47,763 nt of DNA from an uncultured Lachnospiraceae bacterium. GTDB lineage: Bacteria; Bacillota; Clostridia; Lachnospirales; Lachnospiraceae. This document shows, in pieces, positions 16,715-25,831 of this stretch (the first letter of the stretch is position 1; each line of letters starts with the position of its first letter). The translations under genes were made by a program, and so were the position numbers. The notes under the pieces were generated by a model that saw only the letters and a list, made by a program, of their open reading frames with translations, did no database searches and was not told where the DNA came from. The stretch is taken from NCBI GenBank assembly GCA_902789175.1, contig CADANF010000025.1, positions 1 to 47,763 on the forward strand, read 5' to 3'.

Positions 16715-17871
16715 TGTTTGGACATTTATTTATATATCAATTAAAAGATCTGTTAAAACAAAAATGGTGCATAGGCTGGAACTTCCTTTTCCCTATAATC
16801 CTTGTATCAGCATTTTCTTTAGGTTTTGGAAATATCATAAAGAATAATGAAAATCCAGACGACTTTGAAGTAATGGAGATAGCTTACGTAAGTGATGCCC
16901 CAAATGATACTTCCTTTTACTTAATGTTAGAAGAGATAGCCGAAGGGGATGAAAAGCTGATAAGTTTCCAGAAAATGTCAAAAGAAGAGGCCGAGAAAGC
17001 TTTAAAAAATAAAGAGATCGAAGGATTCTTTCAGGAAGAGATCATAGAAAATGACTCAAAGATCACTCTCAGCGTAACAAAAAACGGTATGAGCTCTACA
17101 TTATTAAATGAAATTCTTAAATCCTATAACAATGGTAAAGAAGTATTTAATAAGATAATGAAGGATCATCCTGAAAATATAGAAGCTGCTGCAAAAAAAT
17201 ATGCAGACAGCATGAAAAATGATTATGTAACAAGAAAGACATTTAAGAATAATCTTTCTCCTTTTACAAATTACTATTACGCCCTCCTTGCAATGGCAGC
17301 TCTCTTTGGTTCATGGATGTGTACTTCTATGATCCAGGGATTCTGTGCCAACCTTTCAGAAAGAGGAAAGAGGTTTGAATGTTCACCTGCAAACAAAATG
17401 ACAGCGCTTTTTGCAGGGATGCTGGCCTGTACTGTATTGCAGGGATTAGCTGGAGCAGTACTTATCCTCTATATTGAATTTGTACTTAAGATAAGTCTTG
17501 GAATGCCGGTGGGATATGCCATACTTATAGCATTTCTTGCTTCTGCAGTAGGAATATCCTGTGGAGCATTGATAGCATCATTTTTTAAGAGCGAAGCACT
17601 TTTAGTCGGGATACCTATTATCTTTTCAATGCTCTGCTCATTTTTATCAGGTCTTATGATAGAAAATATGAAAGAGATAGTTGAGAAAAATGTACCTATC
17701 TTAAATAAGATAAATCCTGCAGCAGTTTATACAGACTGCCTTTACAGATTAGGAAATTACGGAGCAGACAGCAGGTTTTATCAGGATATATTTATCATGG
17801 TAGCGATGGTGATAATATCAGTAATAGTTAGTTCGCTTTTATTAAGGAGGAGAAATTATGATAGTTTATAA
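16714..17871 (+). CDS. ABC-2 type permease, first subunit
   Basis: 385 residues. One N-terminal membrane helix (about 19-38) is followed by a large extracytoplasmic domain (about 40-185, ending NNLSPFTNYYYALLAMA). Five to six helices then run from about 190 to 378. This is the ABC-2 membrane topology of exporters. It starts by a one-base overlap with the ATPase gene's stop and overlaps the next permease gene by 14 bases, consistent with a heterodimeric exporter. The substrate is unknown. Confidence 0.88.
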   Translation: MFGHLFIYQLKDLLKQKWCIGWNFLFPIILVSAFSLGFGNIIKNNENPDDFEVMEIAYVSDAPNDTSFYLMLEEIAEGDEKLISFQKMSKEEAEKALKNKEIEGFFQEEIIENDSKITLSVTKNGMSSTLLNEILKSYNNGKEVFNKIMKDHPENIEAAAKKYADSMKNDYVTRKTFKNNLSPFTNYYYALLAMAALFGSWMCTSMIQGFCANLSERGKRFECSPANKMTALFAGMLACTVLQGLAGAVLILYIEFVLKISLGMPVGYAILIAFLASAVGISCGALIASFFKSEALLVGIPIIFSMLCSFLSGLMIENMKEIVEKNVPILNKINPAAVYTDCLYRLGNYGADSRFYQDIFIMVAMVIISVIVSSLLLRRRNYDSL

Positions 17872-19027
17872 GGCGATGATAAAAACAATAATCAGAAAAC
17901 TGCCAAGTCTCATAAGCTATATCATAGTATTTGCAGTTTTTGGAACTATCATTGCAAGGAGCGGAAGTGCTTCCAATGAGAAAAAATTTGAATTAAGTCA
18001 GATTAAAGTTGCTTACTGTGACAAGGATGATTCTGTTATAAGCCGTACACTTATAGAATGTCTTAAGGAAAGTGACATTTTGACAGAGGTTATGGTTGAT
18101 TCAGAGGAAGATATGAAAAAGCTGAATGACAGCGTTCGTTTTGATATTTACGCTTATGCTATCGTTATCCCTGAAGGATTTGGTGATTCTTTAGTAAATG
18201 GCAGCAGGATAGATGCAGAGTACCTTTCCCTTGAAACATCTGCTTCATCAGTACTTATGTCAAGAAGGATAAGTATGTATCTTGCAGATGTAGAAACATT
18301 TCTTGAGGCAGGATACAGTGAAGAAGAAGCTGCCGATATGGCAAAAGAAAATATCCTAAAAAATGATTCTGAAGTAGATATGGTAAAGAGTGAAAAGAAG
18401 AGTGAAAAATCAGTATTATCAGGGCTCTTTACTTTTAATGCATATTCAAGTCTTATGCTGCTTTGCATTGGCGTTGCAGCAATCCTTGAAGTATTTAAGG
18501 ATAAGGATGTTAAGGCAAGACTTATAGTAAGCCAGATATCAAATACAAGAAAAGATGTAGAAGTGATCCTTTCTATCTTAACTTTCGGATTTGCAATTGG
18601 TGCTATCATGGTTATTTCATCAAGTATTTTTGCTGGTAAAGGTGCGGATTTAAGTAAAATATGGTATTATTCACTTAATGAGGCTGCACTGGTTTTAACG
18701 GGAGTTTCACTGGCATATTTTCTCTCTGCTTTTACAAAAGAAAAGGGAATAATCGATATGCTGGCCAATATGACATGCCTTGGAATGAGTTTCGTCTGCG
18801 GAGTATTTGTTGAAAGAGCTTTTATGGCAAAATCAGTGCTTAAGATAGCGAAGTTTTTACCGGTTTATTGGTACGTGGAAGGAACTGAAGTGATAGATGC
18901 AAATAAATTAGGAACAATCTGGGAAAATGGATTTACAGTGGCACTTCTTATGCAGATCTTATTTGCAGTAGTTCTTATGCTGGGGGGACTTGTAGTAGTT
19001 CGTAAAAAGGAAAAGTATGTATTATGA
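17858..19027 (+). CDS. ABC-2 type permease, second subunit
   Basis: 389 residues with the same architecture as its partner: an N-terminal helix (SYIIVFAVFGTIIA), an extracytoplasmic domain (residues about 40-185), then a helix bundle ending just before RKKEKYVL. AAGGAGGAG precedes the ATG and lies within the end of the previous gene. The last 11 bases overlap the sensor kinase gene, so exporter and sensor are tightly coupled in translation. Confidence 0.87.
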   Translation: MIVYKAMIKTIIRKLPSLISYIIVFAVFGTIIARSGSASNEKKFELSQIKVAYCDKDDSVISRTLIECLKESDILTEVMVDSEEDMKKLNDSVRFDIYAYAIVIPEGFGDSLVNGSRIDAEYLSLETSASSVLMSRRISMYLADVETFLEAGYSEEEAADMAKENILKNDSEVDMVKSEKKSEKSVLSGLFTFNAYSSLMLLCIGVAAILEVFKDKDVKARLIVSQISNTRKDVEVILSILTFGFAIGAIMVISSSIFAGKGADLSKIWYYSLNEAALVLTGVSLAYFLSAFTKEKGIIDMLANMTCLGMSFVCGVFVERAFMAKSVLKIAKFLPVYWYVEGTEVIDANKLGTIWENGFTVALLMQILFAVVLMLGGLVVVRKKEKYVL

Positions 19028-20018
19028 TCTTATAACACCGATTTTAATAGCATTTGAATTAATATTCTTACAAAATGTAGATGGCGTGACGACACAAAAT
19101 GTCGTCATGTCCATCTTTTTTCTGATTATATTGGAGCTTGGATATTTAAAAAAGAAAGAAGGTTACTTTCTTACATTTGTTATCTACTGGATAGAGCTTA
19201 TCATTAGTAAGCCGGATCATATTTATTACAGACTGATAGCATCGATATTTTTCTTTATAAGCAGTTTTATAATATTTAAGATTTCTAATATGATCGAGAG
19301 TTTTAGAAATAGACTTCATATGTCAGAAGATAAAGCTAGAAAAAAAGAAATGATATTTCAGAGCAAGCAAAGAAGCCTGATTGCTGAAACTGAGGAAAGA
19401 GAGCACGTGGCTATCCTTACTGAAAGAAACAGGATAGCAAGAGATATTCATGATCATGTAGGGCATATGCTTAGTCGTGGCATACTTCTTCTTGGAGCAA
19501 TAAAGACGATAAACAGCGATGAAAAAATAGCACCACAGCTTCAAATGCTGGATAAAACACTAAATGATGCCATGAGGGAGATGAGACAGAGTGTCCATGA
19601 TCTTCATGATGATTCTATAGATATAGGCAAATCTGTGAAAGAAATAATAAAGGAAATACCGGATTTTAAGGTGAGCCTGGATATTGATTCAGAGATGAAA
19701 CTTTCAAATGAAGTAAAGCTGGCCTTTATTGGTATCCTTCGAGAGGCGGTGGCAAATATCAGTCACCACAGTAATGGAAATGAAGCGGAGATTTTGTTGC
19801 ATCAGATCCTGGGGTATACAGAACTAAAAATTTATGATAATGGAGTTATAGATAAAGATGAGGCTCAAAGGATCATTTCAAATCTATGTAGTGAGGATAG
19901 AAGAGAAAGTGGCATTGGTCTGATAAATATTAAAGACAGGGTTGAAGACCTCGGAGGAGATCTTAATATCTATATGGACCAGGGATTTACCTTGTTTGTA
20001 AGGGTTCCGATAAAATGA
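19017..20018 (+). CDS. Sensor histidine kinase, HisKA_3 (DesK/NarX-like)
   Basis: 333 residues. About four membrane helices lie in residues 1-95 with very short loops, so it has no large extracellular sensor domain. A coiled-coil linker follows, and the phospho-acceptor His145 is in RNRIARDIHDHVGH. The ATPase domain shows LREAVANISHHSNG (N box) and SGIGLINIKDRVEDLGG (G box). Such small-loop kinases usually sense the state of the membrane or of a partner ABC exporter. The gene overlaps the second permease by 11 bases, and the response regulator follows 69 bases later. Confidence 0.92.
   Translation: MYYDLITPILIAFELIFLQNVDGVTTQNVVMSIFFLIILELGYLKKKEGYFLTFVIYWIELIISKPDHIYYRLIASIFFFISSFIIFKISNMIESFRNRLHMSEDKARKKEMIFQSKQRSLIAETEEREHVAILTERNRIARDIHDHVGHMLSRGILLLGAIKTINSDEKIAPQLQMLDKTLNDAMREMRQSVHDLHDDSIDIGKSVKEIIKEIPDFKVSLDIDSEMKLSNEVKLAFIGILREAVANISHHSNGNEAEILLHQILGYTELKIYDNGVIDKDEAQRIISNLCSEDRRESGIGLINIKDRVEDLGGDLNIYMDQGFTLFVRVPIK
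19080..19115. repeat. Long interrupted inverted repeat inside the kinase gene
   Basis: GATGG and TGACGACA (19080-19094) mirror TGTCGTCA and CCATC (19100-19115) around a CAAAA loop, inside codons 21-33 of the kinase gene. The inner arms resemble the upstream operator candidate (TGACA/TGTCA at 15573-15590). It could be a second operator, an RNA hairpin limiting expression of the kinase, or chance. Confidence 0.4.
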
Positions 20019-20087
20019 TAAGTAAGATTTTTGGTTAGGGATCAATGTTAAAAATGTTATTGATGAATCGATAATGGTGAGGACAAT

Positions 20088-20717
20088 ATGGAAAAGAAGA
20101 AAATAATTATAATAGATGATGATGAACTTATAACCATGTCGCTAAAGATGATACTTCAGGCAGATGATGAGTTTGAGGTTGTTGCAGAGGGGCATGATGG
20201 AAGTAAGGCACTTCCTCTTTATGAAGAAATGAAGCCGGATATCATACTTATGGATATCAGAATGCCTAAAATGAATGGGCTTGAAGCGGCAAAAGAGGTT
20301 TTAGCAAAATATAAAGATGCAGTGATATTACTTCTTACTACATTTTCAGATGAGGAATATATCGTACAGGCGCTAAAAATAGGCGTAAGAGGGTATCTTT
20401 TAAAACAGGATTATAAGGCTCTTCCTGAAAGCCTTAGGGCGGCAATGTCGGGACAGACTGTATTTGGGGGAGCGGTAGTTGAAAGAATACCGGATATAAT
20501 GCAGAGCAAAAGCAGTTCCTTTGATTATAGTGCAGCGGGGATCACAGATAAGGAGTATGCAGTGATCCAGCTGGTGGCTGAAGGGCTTTCCAATCAGGAG
20601 ATAGCGGATAAGCTTTTTCTTTCTCTTGGAACAGTAAGAAATTATATATCGGTTATATTAGAGAAGCTGGAGATAAGAGACAGAACACAGCTTGCAATCT
20701 TTTATCTTAAACATTAG
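20088..20717 (+). CDS. NarL/FixJ-family response regulator
   Basis: 209 residues. The receiver domain has the acidic cluster IIIDDDE near residues 10-13, phospho-acceptor Asp56 in IILMDIRMP, the Thr of LLLTTFSDEEY, and Lys in GYLLKQDY. The C-terminal LuxR-type HTH (GITDKEYAVIQLVAEGLSNQEIADKLFLSLGTVRNYISVI) is complete. It is the partner of the kinase just upstream and likely regulates the exporter operon, perhaps through the palindrome at 15573-15590. GGTGAGG precedes the ATG, and a terminator follows. Confidence 0.94.
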   Translation: MEKKKIIIIDDDELITMSLKMILQADDEFEVVAEGHDGSKALPLYEEMKPDIILMDIRMPKMNGLEAAKEVLAKYKDAVILLLTTFSDEEYIVQALKIGVRGYLLKQDYKALPESLRAAMSGQTVFGGAVVERIPDIMQSKSSSFDYSAAGITDKEYAVIQLVAEGLSNQEIADKLFLSLGTVRNYISVILEKLEIRDRTQLAIFYLKH

Positions 20718-20773
20718 GGACAAATTACAGTGTAACGGGGGCTGAAGAAGTTTTTTTAGTTTAGTGGAAACAT

Positions 20774-20811
20774 AAAGAAAAACCTCGCCAAAACTGACAA
20801 GGTTTTTCTTT
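20774..20811 (+). terminator. Intrinsic terminator after the two-component system
   Basis: AAAGAAAAACCT (20774-20785) pairs with AGGTTTTTCTTT (20800-20811), a 12-bp stem with the T tract inside its 3' arm. It is nearly symmetric and could end transcription in both directions. Confidence 0.8.
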
Positions 20812-20960
20812 ACAATAAACAATAAATAAATGAGAGAGTTACGAAAAAACTTTATATATAAGATAACCTAGAAATATGAACAGAAAATTAACAAAAATAA
20901 AACAATTAGTAAATTTGGTGTGAAATATAAGATGAAAGTTGATATGGAGGCGATGAAATA

Positions 20961-22088
20961 GTGGAAAGAAATAAATTAGGACAAAAAGCAGGACTGGTTG
21001 GGATAGTTCTTAATATCTTCCTTTTTCTTGTTAAATTCTTCGCAGGAATCATAACGAATGCCTTATCCATAAGCGCGGATGCATTTAATAACTTAAGTGA
21101 TGCAGCGTCATCAGTTGTGACTCTTATCGGATTTAAACTGGCTGAAAAACCAGCAGATACAGAACACCCCTATGGTCATGGGAGAATTGAATATATAGCA
21201 GGAACCAGCATATCTGTAATGATAATAATTGTTGGTGCAGAATTATTTAGAAAATCATTTGTAAAGATCCTTCACCCGACAGATGTAAAATTAAGCGGTC
21301 TTGCTATTGCGATACTTATTCTTTCAATTATGATAAAAGCTTTTATGGCTGCATATAACTACCATATTAATAAAACTGTTAATTCAGAGACTTTAAGTGC
21401 AGTGGTTAAAGACAGTCAGTCAGATTGTATAGCGACTTCATTTGTTCTTACATCTGTCTTAGTGGAACATTTTACAGGACTTCATATTGATGGAATCGGT
21501 GGAGTTGTAGTGGCTGTATTTATCATATATACAGGACTTTCTGCAATGAAGGAGACTTTATATCCACTTCTCGGAAGGCCGGCAGATGATGAATATACGT
21601 CAGATATTATGGGACTGGTACTTAAAGACCAGCGTATTTTAGGGATACATGATCTTATAGTGCATGACTATGGTCCGGGAAGGATCTATGTATATCTTCA
21701 TGCGGAACTTCCTTCTTCCTATACAATGATTGAAGCCCATAAGATAATAGATGCGGCGGAAAGAAGAGTAGAAGAAAGCATGGGATGTAAAGTATCTATT
21801 CACGTTGACCCTGTTATCATTGATGACAGCGAGACCGATAAAGCGAAGACGATAGTTAAAGGAATAGTAAAAAACATCAGCAAGGATTTATCTATACATG
21901 ATTTCCAGTTAGAAAAGACAGATGTGGAAAAAAGGATGATGTTTGACCTTCTGGTTCCATTTAAATTTTATATGGGTGATGAGGATCTGAAGAGTAAGAT
22001 TATGGATGATTTAACTAGAAGATATCCGGATGTAAGAATAAATATCGAGATAGATCATGGCACAGGTCATGAAAGTGTTTCGAAATAG
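20961..22088 (+). CDS. Cation diffusion facilitator (CDF) metal exporter, possibly Mn2+-type
   Basis: 375 residues with six membrane helices in the first ~210, followed by a cytoplasmic CDF domain and an extension to residue 375 that makes it longer than the usual ~300. The metal-site regions read SADAFNNLSDAAS in helix 2 and KDSQSDCIAT in helix 5 (DxxxD, not the zinc HxxxD), which suits manganese or iron better than zinc. HPYGHGRIEYIAG is the conserved loop. The start is GTG 20961, with GGAGG ten bases upstream. An ATG seven bases earlier is followed at once by a stop. It stands alone between a terminator and the next promoter. Confidence 0.9.
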   Translation: MERNKLGQKAGLVGIVLNIFLFLVKFFAGIITNALSISADAFNNLSDAASSVVTLIGFKLAEKPADTEHPYGHGRIEYIAGTSISVMIIIVGAELFRKSFVKILHPTDVKLSGLAIAILILSIMIKAFMAAYNYHINKTVNSETLSAVVKDSQSDCIATSFVLTSVLVEHFTGLHIDGIGGVVVAVFIIYTGLSAMKETLYPLLGRPADDEYTSDIMGLVLKDQRILGIHDLIVHDYGPGRIYVYLHAELPSSYTMIEAHKIIDAAERRVEESMGCKVSIHVDPVIIDDSETDKAKTIVKGIVKNISKDLSIHDFQLEKTDVEKRMMFDLLVPFKFYMGDEDLKSKIMDDLTRRYPDVRINIEIDHGTGHESVSK

Positions 22089-22176
22089 TATGTTTTAAAA
22101 AGTGGTGTTAAATAAAATAGTTATGCGAAAAGATGTGATTAAAATAAAAGATGCTCAAAAAAATAGCGCAAAATAC

Positions 22177-22211
22177 TTGACATAGTTCTTGATAATAATA
22201 ATAATAATAAT
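22177..22211 (+). promoter_or_regulatory. Promoter with an ATA trinucleotide repeat in its spacer and -10 region
   Basis: A perfect -35 TTGACA (22177-22182) is followed by a run of about 6.7 ATA units (22192-22211). The -10 element must come from this run (TAATAA, at a spacing of 16 or 19 bases). Gain or loss of one repeat unit would move the -10 by three bases, so the promoter could vary in strength. It drives the small secreted protein and the ABC genes after it. Confidence 0.5.
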
Positions 22212-22283
22212 ATTAATAGGGAATCTTGATACTGCGCAGGGGATGCCTTAATTTTAGTGAAAGAAGAAGGGATTTATAATCAC

Positions 22284-22664
22284 ATGAAAAAGAAAGTATT
22301 TTTAGTATTATTTGCGGCTGTTTTAGGCTCTTTTAGTTTTGGAGTAAAAAGTGTAGAGGCTAAAGGAGGCGTTCCAAGTATAGGGGCTTATTTTAGCTCT
22401 AATTCTTGTGTGACAGGAACCTGCACTGATTGCAGGAATAATGCGGCTATGTACTTTAAAGGATATGAACAACATAGAGAAATGACAAACGCTAAACCTG
22501 AATTTATTGAAAGGCATACATATGTATATAAACCGAACTATGGAGAGGGCAATATGTATGCACACTCAGGATATAATTTTTTAAAAGACAGATATTATGG
22601 TGATTATCCTACTGTGTATGTATATGTAACTGGTAAATTTATTGGAGCAGTGAGGGCATATTAG
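22284..22664 (+). CDS. Small secreted Cys-containing protein of unknown function
   Basis: 126 residues from ATG 22284 (AGAAGGG about 12 bases upstream). An in-frame GTG at 22257 would add nine residues before an ideal signal peptide and is less likely. The signal peptide KKKVFLVLFAAVLGSFSFG is followed by VEAKG, a plausible cleavage site. The mature part has three closely spaced Cys (SCVTGTCTDC) and a Tyr/Gly-rich C-terminal half (YVYKPNYGEGNMYAHSGYN, YPTVYVYV). I do not recognise a family. It heads a four-gene set with a lipoprotein, a large membrane protein and an ABC ATPase, as exported peptides or bacteriocin-like proteins often do. Confidence 0.65.
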   Translation: MKKKVFLVLFAAVLGSFSFGVKSVEAKGGVPSIGAYFSSNSCVTGTCTDCRNNAAMYFKGYEQHREMTNAKPEFIERHTYVYKPNYGEGNMYAHSGYNFLKDRYYGDYPTVYVYVTGKFIGAVRAY

Positions 22665-22668
22665 TTCG

Positions 22669-23718
22669 ATGAAAAAAATGATCATTATATTATGTGTCTT
22701 GATGTTTATTCTTACTACAGGATGCGCCAATCAAAAAAAGAATGCAGCAGATTTGCAAATATCAACATCCAGTGAATATTGTTTTGAAACAGATCATCAG
22801 TATGCGACAGCGCCTCTGATTGCTTATTCTAAAGATGGATATTATAGGTTGAAGCAGCAAGAAGAGGATAGGATCCTTATGTTTCATGATTATAAGACAA
22901 ATAAGGATATTCCGGTTTGTGCAAAAAGTGACTGTGATCATAATAATGAACAGTGTGATGCTTTTTTTTCACATAAAGAATATCATGCTCCATATATAAG
23001 TTATTATAATGGTAATTTATATGTTCTTAAAACTTCCAATGGATATCATGAGCTTGAAAAAATCTCATTAGATGGAAGTAAAAGAGAAAAAAGTTGCAAT
23101 CTATATAAGCAGGACATTGAAACAACAGAAAATGAGAAGTGCTATTTTTATCCGGAAATGGCAATTCATAAGGGGTATGTTTATTATTCAACAGAATATC
23201 CGGGAAATGAAAAGTCATATTTATATAGAGTCAAACTTGATTCTGAGGAAAAACCTGAGCTGCTTTATGAGCAGGACGGAAAAATTCCAACTTTATTCGA
23301 TTTAAAAGGAATTGGAAATAATCTATATTTTGAAAGTGGATTTTATGGAGATGAAGAAGGGAAAACTTCGGATATTAAACTGTATAAATTTGATATAGAC
23401 AGTTGTAAGGTGACAGAGTTTTTAAGGCCTAAACATTATTTTTATACAGTATATGAAAATTATGTTTTTTACTTCGATACAAAGTATAATCTCATAAGAT
23501 ATGATACCTCAAATGAAGAGACAGTAAAGATTACGGATAAAAAATTTGATCTGGATAATTTCTATGGTGTTATGTTTGTAAAGAATGGTAAGCTTTATTT
23601 ATCATGGGAAGGATTTTCTGATGATGTGAAGGATGAATATCAATATGAAATATCACTTGATGGTAAAGATTGTAAGAAACTGACGGGAACAGATATGATA
23701 TCGTTATTTAGGGACTAA
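22669..23718 (+). CDS. Lipoprotein with propeller-like repeats
   Basis: 349 residues. A signal peptide ends in the lipobox LTTGC (Cys19), so the protein is predicted to be lipid-anchored on the outer face. The body repeats a pattern of short strands (YYNGNLYVL, HKGYVYYST, IGNNLYFES, YENYVFYFD, VKNGKLYLSW), suggesting a beta-propeller-like fold. An early motif VCAKSDCDHNNEQCDAFF with three Cys recurs in lipoproteins of this kind in clostridia. It begins four bases after the previous stop without a clear ribosome site of its own, so coupling is likely. Its TAA overlaps the next ATG by one base. A binding or protective partner of the secreted protein is possible but unproven. Confidence 0.75.
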   Translation: MKKMIIILCVLMFILTTGCANQKKNAADLQISTSSEYCFETDHQYATAPLIAYSKDGYYRLKQQEEDRILMFHDYKTNKDIPVCAKSDCDHNNEQCDAFFSHKEYHAPYISYYNGNLYVLKTSNGYHELEKISLDGSKREKSCNLYKQDIETTENEKCYFYPEMAIHKGYVYYSTEYPGNEKSYLYRVKLDSEEKPELLYEQDGKIPTLFDLKGIGNNLYFESGFYGDEEGKTSDIKLYKFDIDSCKVTEFLRPKHYFYTVYENYVFYFDTKYNLIRYDTSNEETVKITDKKFDLDNFYGVMFVKNGKLYLSWEGFSDDVKDEYQYEISLDGKDCKKLTGTDMISLFRD

Positions 23719-25811
23719 TGAAGGTAAAACAGTTACTTGCGGATAAAAAAATAATAATATTTTTTGTGGGGATAATAATAATTTCTCTCCTTACGTTTTT
23801 ATATATTAATCGTTCATCAGAATTGGTGGAGGATTCATATAGCGTAAGGCAGAGAAAATATGTTAACGAATATTCTGAATATATCAGTAAGATCCTTGAT
23901 AATTCAACAGCGTTAGAGGGGATAAGTATATTCCAAAAAGAAGATTCATTCACAGATAAAAATAATAAAAAGATTGCAAAGGCTTATAAAAAGCTGCTTG
24001 ATACAGCCTTGGATACTGCTAATTATGAAGCAATAGAACAGGTCATAGTGTTTAAGCAAAAAGGCTTTTTTATAGCCTTTTTTGTGATGTTTCTTTTTAT
24101 TCTACAGCTTAAAGAAAGAAATGCAGGAAATTATCTTTTGATAAACAGTACTGCGTCAGGAAGAGGAAAAAATCATATTCAAAATGTGCTGGGGACGTCG
24201 GCGGTAATAGCAATATTTTCTGTGACGTATTTTATCATTATGATACTTGGGGGCATGTGTCGCTATGGGTTTACCGGATCTTTACTGGCACCCGCTCAGT
24301 CCTTAATGATATGTAAAAGATTTACTTTAAGAGTAAACGTTTTGGGTTTGATAATAATATTTATTCTTTATTACACTGTGATAATGTGTAATCTTATGAT
24401 GCTCCTGTATTTGTTGACCCAGCTTTTTTCAAATCCTGCATTTTCAATATTGACTGCGATTTTTATATCCGGCATAGGTATGCTGTTTGCTGGATTTAAA
24501 GATTACAGCATATTCGGAAATATCAAATATTTTGATATTTATAATTATATATTAAATGACGAAAGTATATATATTTATAATAATCTGAATTTTTGGGAAA
24601 AACCTGTAAATGCATTTATTCTTATGACGGTTGTGAATCTGATTACGGCTCTCGTTCTTATCGTTACTATATATTTTGCCGGTGAAAAGATCAGAAAAGT
24701 GACGAGAATCAGTCGATGGAATCCAGGTATATCTCATAGACATTTTGGGATTTTTAGATTTGAAACTTATAAGTTATTGATCCAGAAAAAAGGAATATTG
24801 GTTCTTATTATTGGGTTTTTATTTTTATTCAAAACATTAGATTTTAATAAGGTTTTAATGTTAGGTAATACAAAACAGCTGAATGATATATATGAAAACT
24901 ATTCAGATAAGGCTTTAGATGATGTTAAGGTTTTTGTTAACGCTGAAAAGGATAATAATAAGAATTTTAAAAAAATATTTAGATTAAAAACCATTCTTTA
25001 TAATAAAGGTAAAGTCAGTGAAAAAGAATTTGGTGATTTAACTATGGTATATAAAGCAAAGCAGCTATATGTTAAAACCATTGATTCGCTGGAAGTGCAG
25101 ATTTCATATATTGAACGAGTGAGACAGGAAAAGAATATAGATGTAAAACTGATCAATGAAAAGCCCTATAATATTTTCTTTGGTACAGATTATGTAAATA
25201 TAAGGAAAGTCATGTTTATGTCTCTGATAAGTATCATTATGATAATTCTTATAGCATATCCGCTCTATTCTTTTGATAGAGAAAACGATATGAGATATGT
25301 GATACGTACAACAAAAAAAGGAAGAGAAAAACTCTTTTATCATAGAAGCGGAAATATAATAATAATAGCATTTATTATAACAGTAGTTTCCTTCATATTT
25401 AGAATAATAGAAATTAATAACAATTATAAATTTAAAAATCTTGAAGCGCCGGTACAAAGCATCCGGTCGTTTGAGGATTTTAGACTTCATATTTCAATAG
25501 CGGGATTCTATATTCTTTTTATTTTAATGCAGAGTCTGTTGCTTGCGGCGTTTGGATTTTTTGTCAGTTTTTTAGCAGATAAAATGGGAGGGATAAAAGG
25601 GTTAACGGTTGCAGTGCTCATTTTGATTCTTCCTGATACTCTTGCATATCTTGGAATAGATTTTATGGGAAATGTTACATTTGCCCAGGCGTTTATCTTT
25701 AATAATATCATGAGGGATTATGGTCCGGGACTAGCTATGTTTGTAGCTGGAATACTCGCGGCACTTCTCATGATGGCTTATTACTTAATAGAGGGAAGAG
25801 AAGAAGTTTAG
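23718..25811 (+). CDS. Large polytopic membrane protein, presumed ABC permease
   Basis: 697 residues with roughly twelve hydrophobic segments in two halves. Helices lie near residues 12-30 and 110-350, then a hydrophilic extracytoplasmic stretch at about 385-490 after a helix at 355-372, then further helices to residue 690. The two-half layout, each with a first helix followed by an extracytoplasmic domain, resembles two ABC-2 permease units in one chain. It sits between the lipoprotein (1-base overlap) and the ABC ATPase (20 bases later), which supports a permease role. No family signature is strong enough for a closer call. Confidence 0.7.
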   Translation: MKVKQLLADKKIIIFFVGIIIISLLTFLYINRSSELVEDSYSVRQRKYVNEYSEYISKILDNSTALEGISIFQKEDSFTDKNNKKIAKAYKKLLDTALDTANYEAIEQVIVFKQKGFFIAFFVMFLFILQLKERNAGNYLLINSTASGRGKNHIQNVLGTSAVIAIFSVTYFIIMILGGMCRYGFTGSLLAPAQSLMICKRFTLRVNVLGLIIIFILYYTVIMCNLMMLLYLLTQLFSNPAFSILTAIFISGIGMLFAGFKDYSIFGNIKYFDIYNYILNDESIYIYNNLNFWEKPVNAFILMTVVNLITALVLIVTIYFAGEKIRKVTRISRWNPGISHRHFGIFRFETYKLLIQKKGILVLIIGFLFLFKTLDFNKVLMLGNTKQLNDIYENYSDKALDDVKVFVNAEKDNNKNFKKIFRLKTILYNKGKVSEKEFGDLTMVYKAKQLYVKTIDSLEVQISYIERVRQEKNIDVKLINEKPYNIFFGTDYVNIRKVMFMSLISIIMIILIAYPLYSFDRENDMRYVIRTTKKGREKLFYHRSGNIIIIAFIITVVSFIFRIIEINNNYKFKNLEAPVQSIRSFEDFRLHISIAGFYILFILMQSLLLAAFGFFVSFLADKMGGIKGLTVAVLILILPDTLAYLGIDFMGNVTFAQAFIFNNIMRDYGPGLAMFVAGILAALLMMAYYLIEGREEV

Positions 25812-25831
25812 GGAGAACGGGTTAAAAAATA

